Source: Myroides profundi (GTDB taxonomy: Bacteria; Bacteroidota; Bacteroidia; Flavobacteriales; Flavobacteriaceae). From it: 64,000 bases of DNA. The position numbers and the translations under genes were made by a program. A model generated the notes under the pieces. It was not told the DNA's origin and did no database searches. It saw only the letters and a list, made by a program, of their open reading frames with translations. Within the stretch, counting starts at the first letter, position 1. Every line of letters starts with the position of its first letter. Shown piece by piece: positions 1-9,163 of this stretch. The stretch is from assembly GCF_000833025.1 (NCBI RefSeq), contig NZ_CP010817.1, positions 4,000,535 to 4,064,534 on the forward strand. Direction: 5' to 3'.

Positions 1-669
1 CTAGGAGAACAAAAGAACCTAATGTCTATCGTACAAAAAGATCAGCAAAAGTACAACCAACATATCAAGCAAAAGCAAGAGGAGACAAAGGCAATCGATA
101 GAAAAATCAAGCAATTGATCAAAGAAGCGATTGAAGAAGCGAACCGTATCGCTAGAGAAAAAGCAGCTAAAGAAGGTAAGAAGACGACGAAGTCTACTGC
201 TTCTACGAAGTCCGCTACTGCCTTTGAGCTTACTCCTGAAGGGAAAATCGTAGCAGATAACTTTAGAGCAAATCAAGGTAAGCTTCCTTGGCCAGTAGCT
301 AAAGGATATATCTCTCTACCTTATGGAGATCAGCCTCACCCTGTACAGACTCAGCTGACGATACACAATAGTGGTGTAGAGATCACTACTGAGGCAGGCT
401 CTAGAGCTAGAGCGGTATTCGGAGGGGATGTGCTTCAGGTACAGGTATTACCTGGTGGTAATAAAGCTGTATTAATACAACATGGAGATTATATAACTGT
501 TTATCAAAACTTAGGTGAGGTATCTGTGAAAAAAGGAGATAAAGTAAGTCTAAAACAAGACATCGGGTCTATCAGTACTAATAGTAATGGTCAGACGGTG
601 TTGAAGTTCTTACTGTCTCGAAATACTGATATCTATAACCCACAAAGTTGGTTGAGCAGAAGTAATTAA
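1..669 (+). CDS. EnvC-like murein hydrolase activator, C-terminal part (5' end outside window)
   Basis: The reading frame is open from base 1, so this is the 3' part of a longer gene; the Met at 22 is probably internal. The visible part starts with a charged Lys/Glu/Gln-rich coiled coil (about 60 residues), then a linker and a C-terminal LytM/M23-type domain (roughly residues 90-215 from Met22). The domain lacks the metallopeptidase ligands: HxxxD reads HNSGVE, and the final HxH is replaced by VLKFLL. Coiled coil plus inactive LytM domain is the EnvC/NlpD-type architecture that activates cell-wall amidases during division. Amidase activation is inferred from the family. The next gene starts 15 bases downstream. 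Confidence 0.8.
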   Translation, partial: LGEQKNLMSIVQKDQQKYNQHIKQKQEETKAIDRKIKQLIKEAIEEANRIAREKAAKEGKKTTKSTASTKSATAFELTPEGKIVADNFRANQGKLPWPVAKGYISLPYGDQPHPVQTQLTIHNSGVEITTEAGSRARAVFGGDVLQVQVLPGGNKAVLIQHGDYITVYQNLGEVSVKKGDKVSLKQDIGSISTNSNGQTVLKFLLSRNTDIYNPQSWLSRSN

Positions 670-684
670 TTCATATATCATACT

Positions 685-1218
685 ATGAGTACACAGTCAT
701 CATTCAATATATTTAAATGGGTAAAAGAGAATAAAGATTTATTAAAACCACCTGTTGGCAATAAAAACATTTACCCTGAAGCGTCTGATTATATCATTAT
801 GGTCGTAGGTGGCCCTAATGCTAGAAAGGATTTTCACTATAATGAAGCTGAAGAATTCTTCTTTCAACTAGAGGGAACTATCTATATCGATATACAAGAG
901 AATAACGAACGCAAGCGCATTACCTTAAACGAAGGTGACATCTATCTACTACCTGCTAAGGTACCTCACTCACCTATCCGTACAGAGAACTCTGTAGGTC
1001 TAGTGGTAGAGAAAAAGAGAAAAGACCCTGGTGCAAAAGATGGATTAATGTGGTTCTGCGAAAATTGTAATCATAAACTATATGAAGTCTATTTTGAATT
1101 GACAGATATAGAGAAAGATTTCTTACCTCATTTTAAACATTTCTACTCATCTGAAGAACTGAGAACCTGTAAGTGTTGTCAGACTGTGATGCCTACTAAT
1201 ACAAAATTCGTAGAGTAG
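685..1218 (+). CDS. nbaC: 3-hydroxyanthranilate 3,4-dioxygenase
   Basis: This 177-residue cupin opens the ring of 3-hydroxyanthranilate to 2-amino-3-carboxymuconate semialdehyde in the kynurenine pathway (tryptophan breakdown or quinolinate/NAD synthesis). Catalytic iron ligands appear at His51, Glu57 and His95, and substrate-binding Arg at 47 and 99, the same positions as in the characterised bacterial enzyme as I remember it. The C-terminal rubredoxin-like site is intact (Cys125, Cys128, Cys162, Cys165), typical of the bacterial form. No other kynurenine gene is visible nearby except possibly the aldehyde dehydrogenase 86 bases downstream. Confidence 0.93.
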   Translation: MSTQSSFNIFKWVKENKDLLKPPVGNKNIYPEASDYIIMVVGGPNARKDFHYNEAEEFFFQLEGTIYIDIQENNERKRITLNEGDIYLLPAKVPHSPIRTENSVGLVVEKKRKDPGAKDGLMWFCENCNHKLYEVYFELTDIEKDFLPHFKHFYSSEELRTCKCCQTVMPTNTKFVE

Positions 1219-1304
1219 TAGATTACTGTACATTACATTCCCTGTCATATTTTTTTTTATATTAGCAAGTAACAATCAATTACAAACTATAAATAAAAAA
1301 ACAA

Positions 1305-2852
1305 ATGACGACATCTAATAACCAATTTGGTATTTCGGAAGTATTAGAAAAATTAGGTCTTGTGGCAGAGAACAATGGTTCTTCTACAGGTCTTAACTCT
1401 TTTTCTAATGGTAGGATTATAGAATCTTATTCTCCTGTAGACGGTCAACTTATCGGAAAAGTAAAAGCTTCTACAAAAGAAGATTACCAAAAAGTAATGG
1501 CTACTGCAGAGGAGGCTTTTAAAAGCTGGAGACTAGTGCCTGCTCCTAAACGAGGCGAAATCGTAAGACAAATAGGTGAAGAACTTCGAAATAAAAAAGA
1601 ATACTTAGGTAAGCTAGTATCATACGAGATGGGAAAAAGCCTTCAAGAAGGTCAAGGTGAGGTACAGGAGATGATCGACATCTGTGACTTCGCAGTAGGT
1701 CTATCTCGTCAGTTATACGGATTGACGATGCACTCTGAGCGTCCTATGCACCGTATGTTTGAACAGTGGCACCCTATCGGAGTGGTAGGTGTTATCTCTG
1801 CATTTAACTTCCCGGTAGCAGTATGGAGTTGGAATACCATGATCGCATGGGTATGTGGTGATGTGTGTATCTGGAAACCTAGTTCTAAAACACCATTATG
1901 TGGTGTAGCTTGTCAAAATATCGTAGCAGGCGTATTCAAGAAAAACAATATCCCTGAAGGTGTATGTAACCTAGTTATCGGTAATGAATGTGGTGATCTA
2001 ATCAACACGGATCCTAGAATCCCGCTAGTGTCATTCACAGGGTCTACTCGTATTGGAAGACATGTATCTAAAACTGTAGCAGAACGCTTTGGTAATACTA
2101 TCCTAGAACTTGGAGGTAATAATGCTATCATCGTATCTGAGCATGCTGATATCAACATGGTATTAGTAGGGGCTGTATTCGGAGCTGTAGGTACTGCAGG
2201 ACAGCGCTGTACTAGTACGAGAAGGCTGATCGTACACGAGAGCGTATATGATAAAACAGTAGATGTACTACAAAAAGCATATGCTCAATTAAAAATAGGG
2301 AACCCATTAGACGCTACTAATCACGTAGGACCACTTATCGATAAAGCAGCTGTAAAAGATTACTTAGACGCTATCGAAAAGGCAAAAGCTGAAGGTGGTA
2401 AGGTCATCGTAGAAGGCGGTGTACTAGAAGGTGCTGGGTATGAGAGTGGATGTTATGTAAAACCATGTATCATAGAAGGTAAGAATACTTACGAAATTAT
2501 ACAGGCTGAGACATTCGCACCTATCTTATACATCATGAAGTACAAAGATATCGAAGAAGCTATCGCTATGCAAAACGGAGTGCCTCAAGGGCTATCTTCA
2601 TCTATCTTCACGAATAGTATGAGAGAAATGGAGTTATTCTTATCTCATGCAGGCTCTGACTGTGGTATCGCTAATGTGAATATAGGTACATCTGGTGCTG
2701 AGATTGGTGGAGCATTCGGTGGTGAGAAAGAGACTGGTGGAGGAAGAGAGTCTGGATCAGACGCATGGAAAGCTTATATGAGAAGACAGACGAATACAAT
2801 CAACTATGGTACAGAGCTACCATTAGCACAAGGTATTAAATTTGACTTCTAG
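1305..2852 (+). CDS. Aldehyde dehydrogenase, ALDH7/aminoadipate-semialdehyde type
   Basis: A full-length (515-residue) NAD(P)-dependent aldehyde dehydrogenase. The [11 protein letters not shown] segment, FTGSTRIG cofactor motif, LELGGNNA (general-base Glu) and GQRCTSTRR (catalytic Cys) are all present. FNFPVAVW and the GGNNA variant point to the ALDH7 (antiquitin/piperideine-6-carboxylate dehydrogenase) branch, usually acting on 2-aminoadipate semialdehyde in lysine breakdown. Its place just downstream of 3-hydroxyanthranilate dioxygenase raises the alternative that it handles a kynurenine-pathway semialdehyde, though that activity normally belongs to another ALDH family. A strong bidirectional hairpin terminator follows. 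Confidence 0.85.
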   Translation: MTTSNNQFGISEVLEKLGLVAENNGSSTGLNSFSNGRIIESYSPVDGQLIGKVKASTKEDYQKVMATAEEAFKSWRLVPAPKRGEIVRQIGEELRNKKEYLGKLVSYEMGKSLQEGQGEVQEMIDICDFAVGLSRQLYGLTMHSERPMHRMFEQWHPIGVVGVISAFNFPVAVWSWNTMIAWVCGDVCIWKPSSKTPLCGVACQNIVAGVFKKNNIPEGVCNLVIGNECGDLINTDPRIPLVSFTGSTRIGRHVSKTVAERFGNTILELGGNNAIIVSEHADINMVLVGAVFGAVGTAGQRCTSTRRLIVHESVYDKTVDVLQKAYAQLKIGNPLDATNHVGPLIDKAAVKDYLDAIEKAKAEGGKVIVEGGVLEGAGYESGCYVKPCIIEGKNTYEIIQAETFAPILYIMKYKDIEEAIAMQNGVPQGLSSSIFTNSMREMELFLSHAGSDCGIANVNIGTSGAEIGGAFGGEKETGGGRESGSDAWKAYMRRQTNTINYGTELPLAQGIKFDF

Positions 2853-2864
2853 TCTATACTTATA

Positions 2865-2905
2865 AAAATAGAGGGTGCTTACTAACTGTAAGCACCCTCT
2901 ATTTT
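2865..2905. terminator. Bidirectional hairpin terminator
   Basis: An 18-bp perfect inverted repeat (AAAATAGAGGGTGCTTAC and its complement, 5-base loop) begins with A's and ends with T's, so it can stop transcription of the aldehyde dehydrogenase (plus) and of the converging outer-membrane protein gene (minus). Confidence 0.85.
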
Positions 2906-2923
2906 ATTCTATAATCTAGGTGT

Positions 2924-3481
2924 TTAGAATCTATATCCTAAGTTAATCCCTGCATTAAACTCAATAGCAGAGAATCTGTCATTCACTTCACTACTAAAGT
3001 TTCTCGCGATATCTGCAAAAGGATGAATCGTGAATGAATCTCCTAAAGCCCACTTATACCCGAAGCCTACTCCAAAGATGAAGCTATTCATATCTACTTT
3101 AGTTCTGATAGATGTATCAGCTGCTTCTGACCATAGGTTTTCTTTAAAATCTCCAAAGCGGTATTTCAAGAAAGGAGATACTACATAACCACTGCCATGT
3201 GCATCATTCCCTGACCCAAAATAGTAGTTATAGTTAACAACTAAACTGTTGGTATTAAACTTTTGGTTCTTTCCTCCTTTTTCTTTGTGGTAAGAAAAAC
3301 GGTCGTTGATATTAAAATTAGCTCCTATCGACTGGTTGTGCCCAATAAAGTGCTCATACCCAATCTCTACTGATGCTAGTGCAAGTGTATTAAACACATT
3401 CACTTTTACTTCATTAACAGCCTGTGCTCTAGCTCCTACTGTACCTACTAAGAGTAATAGTACTAAATATATTTTCTTCAT
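2924..3481 (-). CDS. Outer-membrane beta-barrel protein, unknown function
   Basis: A 185-residue exported protein with a Sec signal (MKKIYLVLLLLVGTVGARAQ), alternating hydrophobic/polar strands rich in Tyr, Phe and Gly, and a C-terminal aromatic residue (GINLGYRF) as in beta-barrels of about eight strands. It resembles the OmpA-barrel/OmpW-like 'outer membrane beta-barrel' group common in Bacteroidota; no ligand can be inferred. The frame is open further upstream to 3547, but I start at 3481 because the signal peptide begins there and a TATATTTG promoter box lies at 3501-3508, inside the longer version. Confidence 0.8.
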   Translation of the reverse strand: MKKIYLVLLLLVGTVGARAQAVNEVKVNVFNTLALASVEIGYEHFIGHNQSIGANFNINDRFSYHKEKGGKNQKFNTNSLVVNYNYYFGSGNDAHGSGYVVSPFLKYRFGDFKENLWSEAADTSIRTKVDMNSFIFGVGFGYKWALGDSFTIHPFADIARNFSSEVNDRFSAIEFNAGINLGYRF

Positions 3482-3500
3482 ATAACAAGATTGTGTGTGA

Positions 3501-3508
3501 CAAATATA
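3501..3508 (-). promoter_or_regulatory. Putative -7 promoter box (TATATTTG)
   Basis: Perfect match to the flavobacterial TAnnTTTG element on the minus strand, 19 bases before the ATG of the beta-barrel gene at 3481. No clear TTG at the -33 spacing. Confidence 0.55.
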
Positions 3509-3521
3509 ATAAAAGTGTTTT

Positions 3522-4262
3522 TTATTTATGGTTCCTTCCCTCCTCATCTGGGTATAGCTCAGCGACTACATCACTCTGCCAATACTCCTTCGTCTCTATA
3601 TCTAGAATAGAAATACGCCCTAAAAATGCTGCTCCTGTATCTATGTTCCAGACATTAGCAAAGTTCATAGGATACTTAAAACCATAATTAGTAACAGGTG
3701 TATGTCCTATAAAGATTTCATGATAATGTAATAATCTCTTCGGATATCTAATGTCTTCCTTACTAATCGTTGTATCCATAGATAATACCATCTCCCATAA
3801 CGTTCTATCCCAATAAAAGCCTTCTTCAATATACTCGTCCTTCACTCCTCTTAAATTGGTAAAGCCTGCATGAACGAAAAGTCTATTGCTCTCATCGATA
3901 TAATAGTTCTGTAAGTTTCTAAAGAAATGGAGATGTTTCTCTCTCATTTCTTTTGTGATATTGTCTAAAGAATAAGACTTAACAGAGGCGTCTCCTCCAT
4001 TGCCTTCCCATAGTTTATTCTCCTTACCTGTTTCTAACCAATTCACTAAAAGCGTCTCATGGTTACCTCTTAAGAAAGTACAATTATGTGTCTCCTTCAA
4101 AGCTAATAAATACTCTACTACCTTCTCAGATTCACTCCACCCATCTACATAATCTCCTAAAAAAATTAATTTATCTGAAGGGGTTACTTTTGCGCGTTCC
4201 ATTACTTGTAATAGCGCCTTATAACCACCGTGTATATCTCCTATAACTAGTGTTCTACTCAT
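3522..4262 (-). CDS. Calcineurin-like metallophosphoesterase (PPP-type Ser/Thr phosphatase or Ap4A hydrolase-like)
   Basis: A 246-residue cytosolic protein with the dinuclear metal signature motifs in order: GDIHGG near residue 8, GDYVDG near 37, and GNHE near 66, plus later histidines (VHAGF, GHTP). This is the bacterial PPP/PrpE/ApaH branch, acting on phosphoproteins or diadenosine tetraphosphate; sequence alone does not decide. Its ATG lies inside the 3' end of the preceding AlbA_2-domain gene (8-base overlap), so the two are probably translated together and may be functionally linked. Confidence 0.85.
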   Translation of the reverse strand: MSRTLVIGDIHGGYKALLQVMERAKVTPSDKLIFLGDYVDGWSESEKVVEYLLALKETHNCTFLRGNHETLLVNWLETGKENKLWEGNGGDASVKSYSLDNITKEMREKHLHFFRNLQNYYIDESNRLFVHAGFTNLRGVKDEYIEEGFYWDRTLWEMVLSMDTTISKEDIRYPKRLLHYHEIFIGHTPVTNYGFKYPMNFANVWNIDTGAAFLGRISILDIETKEYWQSDVVAELYPDEEGRNHK

Positions 4263-5403
4263 CTATTTCTGTTTCGTATTTCAGTTTACGCAAGATACGC
4301 ATTACTTCTTTAAAGGCTATAAAGAGCTGAGGGTCATTCGAATATTTTAGATAATCTTTAACGGAGATTAGTTCATCTTTAGCATCTTCAAAACCGTTTA
4401 GGTAGCACAACATCATATTAAAACATAGTTTACCTAATACACGTTCTTCCTTAGAAGTCAGTTTAAGGTTGTTCTGAAGTTTATAAATAACATTAAGACT
4501 AGATCCGTAGATATGTCCAAGGATATTCCTATTATAGGATGGTGCTTTAAATAAGACTGTGTTGGTCATAGAATAAGTCCCGTTCTCTGAGAAAGAGATC
4601 ATCACTTCTTCGAATGGGTAATAACTCGTCTTATCATTCAACCCTAGATTTAAATACTCAGTTATCACAAACTTATGCCCATTATACGCAATCGTGACAG
4701 AATCTAGATCTGAATAAAACAACTTAATCTGCTCATTGACGAACTCTATATCTACTCTAGAATAAAAAGGCATTCCCCTAACCATCTTTTTATTACCTGC
4801 CCAACAGATGATAAATTGTTCTCTAAAGACATTATACCTCGGCTTCATATCTCGATGTGTATCTGTCATAAAGGTGATAACACTATCTAAGATACTCGCT
4901 AGATCATTCTGAGAGTTCTTCTCTATGCTTTTTACTATTTCCCTATTTGTGCTACGAGGTACTACTGCATCAGGAACAGAGGTACTGCCTATTCTTACAA
5001 AATAACTTCCTTCTGCTATCTCACTGATAGATCGCTTAAACGTCGTTAGTCCGATACCTGATCGAATGGACACAAGTCCTACTACCCTATCTTTAGGTAA
5101 GTCATTAAAAGCCACATTATCATAGGTAATAAGCGGAGGATTATCTAAATAAGCGTTGACTAAGTTCTGAATCTTACTGTCATCATAGAAGTCTACACCT
5201 ACTATTTCGTTATCTTCATCTTCTATCCCTACTAATAAATAGGAGCTATTGTCTGGATTTGAATTCGCTAAAGCACAGATATGTTTTAAAAACTTAGCTT
5301 TGCCCGATTTACTGTGCAGATTGAGTTGCCTCTTCTTATCATAAAAGCTATTCTCATCATAATGCGCTAGTAAATTTTTAATAAGTAATCGCTTATTAAT
5401 CAC
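4255..5403 (-). CDS. AlbA_2 (Schlafen-like) domain protein
   Basis: A 382-residue protein with an N-terminal AlbA_2/Schlafen-type putative nucleic-acid-binding domain: the core KFLKHICALANSN...YLLVGIEDEDNEIVG spans about residues 36-70. The C-terminal two thirds has no domain I recognise. The start is GTG at 5403; there is no earlier in-frame ATG. It is the first gene of a two-gene unit with the overlapping metallophosphoesterase. AlbA_2 proteins occur as transcription regulators and in accessory/defence settings; the role here is unknown. Confidence 0.75.
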   Translation of the reverse strand: MINKRLLIKNLLAHYDENSFYDKKRQLNLHSKSGKAKFLKHICALANSNPDNSSYLLVGIEDEDNEIVGVDFYDDSKIQNLVNAYLDNPPLITYDNVAFNDLPKDRVVGLVSIRSGIGLTTFKRSISEIAEGSYFVRIGSTSVPDAVVPRSTNREIVKSIEKNSQNDLASILDSVITFMTDTHRDMKPRYNVFREQFIICWAGNKKMVRGMPFYSRVDIEFVNEQIKLFYSDLDSVTIAYNGHKFVITEYLNLGLNDKTSYYPFEEVMISFSENGTYSMTNTVLFKAPSYNRNILGHIYGSSLNVIYKLQNNLKLTSKEERVLGKLCFNMMLCYLNGFEDAKDELISVKDYLKYSNDPQLFIAFKEVMRILRKLKYETEIDE

Positions 5404-5572
5404 AACATTCTTGTTTTGTTCTTAAAATTATAAAAAGAAACTCACAATTCAGACCTAAATCAGAAACTCCATTGTTATATTTAACCATACATTAACAACT
5501 TAATAGAGAATATTTTTTGAATTTGCGGTAAGAATCAGAAAAGTATATTACTTTAGAAAAAAAACTATAGAT

Positions 5573-6577
5573 ATGGACACAACAGGATCTAATTATGATA
5601 TCCGTGAACTAAACGAATTAATAGAAAGAGAGAGTGCATTTATCGATATCCTAACCATGGAGATGAATAAAGTTATTGTTGGTCAGAAACATATGATCGA
5701 TAGACTTTTAATTGGTTTGTTAGGACAGGGGCATATTCTTCTAGAAGGAGTACCTGGATTAGCAAAGACTTTAGCCATTAATACTTTATCTAAAGCAGTA
5801 CATGGATCATTTAACCGTATCCAGTTTACGCCTGACTTATTACCAGCAGACGTTATCGGTACAATGATCTATAACGTAAAAGAAAATGACTTTTCAATCA
5901 GAAAAGGACCTATATTCGCTAACTTCATTCTAGCGGATGAGATTAACCGTGCTCCTGCTAAGGTACAATCTGCATTACTAGAAGCGATGCAAGAGAAACA
6001 AGTTACTATCAGTGACGACACATTCAAACTAGACAAGCCATTCTTAGTTATGGCTACTCAAAACCCAGTGGAGCAAGAAGGTACTTACCCTCTACCAGAG
6101 GCACAGATGGACCGTTTTATGCTTAAGACAGTTATTGATTATCCTAAATTAGAGGATGAAAGACTTGTTATCCGTCAAAACTTAGCTGGTGAGAAACCTC
6201 AAGTTAATGCTGTAGTAACTCTAGAACAAATACAACGAGCTCAAGAAGCTGTTAAGAAAGTATATATGGATGAAAAAATAGAGAAGTATATCTTAGATAT
6301 TATCTTCGCTACTCGTTATCCAGAACAATTTAAATTAGAGAAGTTAAAACCTATGATTAGCTTCGGTGCCTCTCCTCGTGGAAGTATCAACTTAGCTCTA
6401 GCAGCTAAATGTTATGCGTTTATCAAAAAGAGAGGGTATGTAATTCCAGAAGATGTAAGAGCAGTAGTAATAGATGTATTACGCCATAGAATCGGGGTTA
6501 CTTATGAAGCAGAGGCTGAGAATATTACTTCTGTAGATATTATTAACCAAATCGTAAATGAAATAGAAGTTCCTTAG
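5573..6577 (+). CDS. moxR: MoxR-family AAA+ ATPase
   Basis: A 334-residue AAA+ ATPase with Walker A GVPGLAKT (residues 59-66), Walker B ILADE (119-123), sensor 1 in the MATQNP segment and an arginine-rich lid region (SFGASPRGS). MoxR proteins act as chaperone-like factors that mature or assemble VWA-domain partners. It opens the bat (Bacteroides aerotolerance) cluster; DUF58 and two VWA proteins follow on the same strand. The 92-base gap to the next gene is the largest in the cluster. Related forms are also annotated BatR-associated or RavA-like. Confidence 0.93.
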   Translation: MDTTGSNYDIRELNELIERESAFIDILTMEMNKVIVGQKHMIDRLLIGLLGQGHILLEGVPGLAKTLAINTLSKAVHGSFNRIQFTPDLLPADVIGTMIYNVKENDFSIRKGPIFANFILADEINRAPAKVQSALLEAMQEKQVTISDDTFKLDKPFLVMATQNPVEQEGTYPLPEAQMDRFMLKTVIDYPKLEDERLVIRQNLAGEKPQVNAVVTLEQIQRAQEAVKKVYMDEKIEKYILDIIFATRYPEQFKLEKLKPMISFGASPRGSINLALAAKCYAFIKKRGYVIPEDVRAVVIDVLRHRIGVTYEAEAENITSVDIINQIVNEIEVP

Positions 6578-6669
6578 TAGAATAAGGATAACTTTTAATA
6601 TACAAAACCTATTTATAGTTAAGTGTAGATAGGTTTTGATGATTTCGTTAATTTGAAAGCTGTATAGTC

Positions 6670-7533
6670 ATGGAAACCAAAGATATCTTAAAGAAGGTCA
6701 AGAAGATCGAAATAAAAACAAAGCGATTAAGTGACCATATTTTTTCGGGAGAGTATCACACTTCTTTTAAAGGGAAAGGTATGACCTTCTCAGAGGTGCG
6801 TCAATATCAGTTTGGCGATGATGTAAGGGCTATAGACTGGAATGTCACTGCGCGCTATAATGAGCCTTATATCAAGGTATTCGAAGAAGAGCGTGAGCTA
6901 ACAATGATGCTCTTAGTGGATGTAAGTGGTTCGGAAGCCTTCGGGTCTACTGATCAGTTTAAAGAGGATATTGTACTCGAAATAGCTGCGACACTTGCCT
7001 TCTCTGCTACTCAGAACAATGATAAAATAGGTCTAATACTGTTCTCTGATCAGATAGAGTTATTCATTCCTCCTAAAAAGGGAAAAACACATGTACTGAG
7101 AATCATTAGAGAACTTATTGACTTCAAACCTAAAAGTCTAAAGACAGATGTAGGCTTTGCTCTTGAGTATCTTTCGAAGGTAGTCAAGAAGAAAGCTATT
7201 GTCTTTGTGCTTTCAGACTTCATTACACACTCTTTTGAACAGACTTTAAAGATATCGGCAAAAAAACACGATATTACAGGCATAAGAATCTATGACAAAA
7301 GAGAAAAAGAGCTACCTAATGTAGGTCTTATCAATGTATTCGATGCAGAGACTCATACAGAACAGTTAATCAATACTTCTGATGCTAGTGTAAGAAAAGC
7401 CTATGCTTCTCACTTCCACAAGCAAGAAGAAAACTTTACCAAAGTATTTCAAAAATGTGGAGCAGGAACTATCAATATTGAAGTAAATGATAGTTATGTC
7501 AAAAAATTACTAGGATACTTTAAATCGAGATAA
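6670..7533 (+). CDS. DUF58 family protein
   Basis: A 287-residue soluble protein with the DUF58 signature (YQFGDDVRAIDWNVTAR, residues about 46-62) followed by a VWA-like fold with a MIDAS-type motif (LVDVSGS). DUF58 proteins are always found beside MoxR ATPases and are thought to be MoxR-dependent partners in envelope stress or metalloprotein assembly. The gene is 5 bases before the next reading frame, so it is part of the bat operon. Confidence 0.9.
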   Translation: METKDILKKVKKIEIKTKRLSDHIFSGEYHTSFKGKGMTFSEVRQYQFGDDVRAIDWNVTARYNEPYIKVFEEERELTMMLLVDVSGSEAFGSTDQFKEDIVLEIAATLAFSATQNNDKIGLILFSDQIELFIPPKKGKTHVLRIIRELIDFKPKSLKTDVGFALEYLSKVVKKKAIVFVLSDFITHSFEQTLKISAKKHDITGIRIYDKREKELPNVGLINVFDAETHTEQLINTSDASVRKAYASHFHKQEENFTKVFQKCGAGTINIEVNDSYVKKLLGYFKSR

Positions 7534-7538
7534 GGACA

Positions 7539-9161
7539 ATGAAATCTAATTTTCTACATATCGCTATTATTTTTTTAGTTGCTACTTTCTCTACTCTAGC
7601 TCAAAATAGAATAGAAACACAAGTAGATACTACTGCTATAAAAATAGGAGACACCTTTCTATACACCATAAAGGCCCATTCTAACACAGGAAGTTTAATT
7701 ACATTCCCTGCAACAGAACAAATAGGGAACTTTGATGTAGTAGAGTCATTCCCTATTGATACGATTAAGAATGATAATACACAGGAGCTTATTAAGAAAT
7801 ATCACTTGACTCAGTTTGATGCAGGTGATTTTAGTATTCCTGCTGTACCTGTTATTGTAGATGCTAAGCTATTTCATACAGATTCTATACAGATACATGT
7901 ACAAGATGTAGCAGTAGATACATTAAAACAACCTCTTTATGAGATAAAGTCAATCTCTAAAGAAGGAGCTTCTTTCTCTACAGATTGGTATTATCTATTG
8001 TTTATCTTCATCGCTGTACTAGCAGGGATAGGTATATATATCTATATCAGAAGACAACAAGAAAAGAACCTTACAGAGGATGATAAGTACAAAACTCCTT
8101 ATGAGAAAGCAGTTAAAAAACTTAAGAAACTAGAAGAAAAGAAAAACTGGAATAGAGGTGATGCTAAACCATACTATTCTGACATGAGTATTATCACTAG
8201 AGGGTTTATAGAAGATACTTTTGGAATCTCAGCAAAAGAATTGACGACTTTCGAAATTATCACTATTCTTAAGGCTACTTTAAATGATAAGAAGGTAAAG
8301 CTAGATCCTGTGGTGATTAAAGAATTAAAACGAGTTCTAGAATCTGCAGACTTAGTTAAGTTCGCTAAGTCTCAACCTACTGAAGGTGAAATAACAGCAG
8401 ATACTTCTAAGATACAGAATGTTATAGACAGTATCAATACAGCTTATCCTATCTCTGCTGCAACACAAACAGAGTTAATCAGAAGAAGAGAGGAAAATAA
8501 AAAGAAAAAGAAAAGAATACGTATATGGATTCCTACAGCCATCACAGCATTCTTAGTTGTTGTGACTGGGATAGTGTATATTATCAATACTTCTGCTAAA
8601 GAAGATTATCATTGGTTTACATTCAACAATACAAAGAAACTGATGAATAAAGAATGGATTACTAGTACATATGGTACTGCTCCAGGACTGACTATCTCTA
8701 CTCCTGAAGTTCTAATCCGTAAGAATGAACCTTTATTGCAAGAAGGAAAACCTGATGGTATATCATCACTTAATCAATTTAAATATGGTGTACTAGAAGA
8801 CCCTATTCACATTGTATTAAATAATGTAGTTACCACTAAGGAATATAAATATACTGATAAGGAATTGATTACTTATTCTATTTCATTGCTGACACAAAAC
8901 AATAAAATAGAAAACTTAGAGTATAAAGATGAACGCTTTGAGAATGCAAATGGTATTCTTGGGACACTTGTTTATGGCGAGTTTGCATTCAAGAATCCAA
9001 CTAATCAAGTAGAAGAGAAAGTAATGTTCGAAGGAGTATTAACAGACAATGGTGCTAACAAAGATCAAGTATGGATATTCTATCTAGCAGAAGATGAGAT
9101 AGCTCCTAAGCTAGTAGAACGTATGTTTGATTCAATACAGTATAAAAAAGAGGAGAAATAA
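7539..9161 (+). CDS. Two-TM bat-operon membrane protein (BatD-like extracytoplasmic N-terminus)
   Basis: A 540-residue protein with a signal peptide (ending ...STLAQ), an extracytoplasmic beta-rich region to about residue 145, a TM helix at about 151-170, a charged cytoplasmic segment rich in Lys/Glu (about 171-328) and a second TM helix at about 329-350. The C-terminal region (about 351-540) would then be outside the membrane. Position between DUF58 and BatA is where flavobacterial bat operons carry an extra BatD-like/DUF4381-type protein. I do not recognise the C-terminal domain. The next gene starts 2 bases after the stop. Confidence 0.7.
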   Translation: MKSNFLHIAIIFLVATFSTLAQNRIETQVDTTAIKIGDTFLYTIKAHSNTGSLITFPATEQIGNFDVVESFPIDTIKNDNTQELIKKYHLTQFDAGDFSIPAVPVIVDAKLFHTDSIQIHVQDVAVDTLKQPLYEIKSISKEGASFSTDWYYLLFIFIAVLAGIGIYIYIRRQQEKNLTEDDKYKTPYEKAVKKLKKLEEKKNWNRGDAKPYYSDMSIITRGFIEDTFGISAKELTTFEIITILKATLNDKKVKLDPVVIKELKRVLESADLVKFAKSQPTEGEITADTSKIQNVIDSINTAYPISAATQTELIRRREENKKKKKRIRIWIPTAITAFLVVVTGIVYIINTSAKEDYHWFTFNNTKKLMNKEWITSTYGTAPGLTISTPEVLIRKNEPLLQEGKPDGISSLNQFKYGVLEDPIHIVLNNVVTTKEYKYTDKELITYSISLLTQNNKIENLEYKDERFENANGILGTLVYGEFAFKNPTNQVEEKVMFEGVLTDNGANKDQVWIFYLAEDEIAPKLVERMFDSIQYKKEEK

Positions 9162-9163
9162 CA

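Noticed and set aside
3482..3547. Longer N-terminus of the beta-barrel protein
   Set aside because: It adds 22 residues before a clear signal peptide and would place the promoter box inside the gene.
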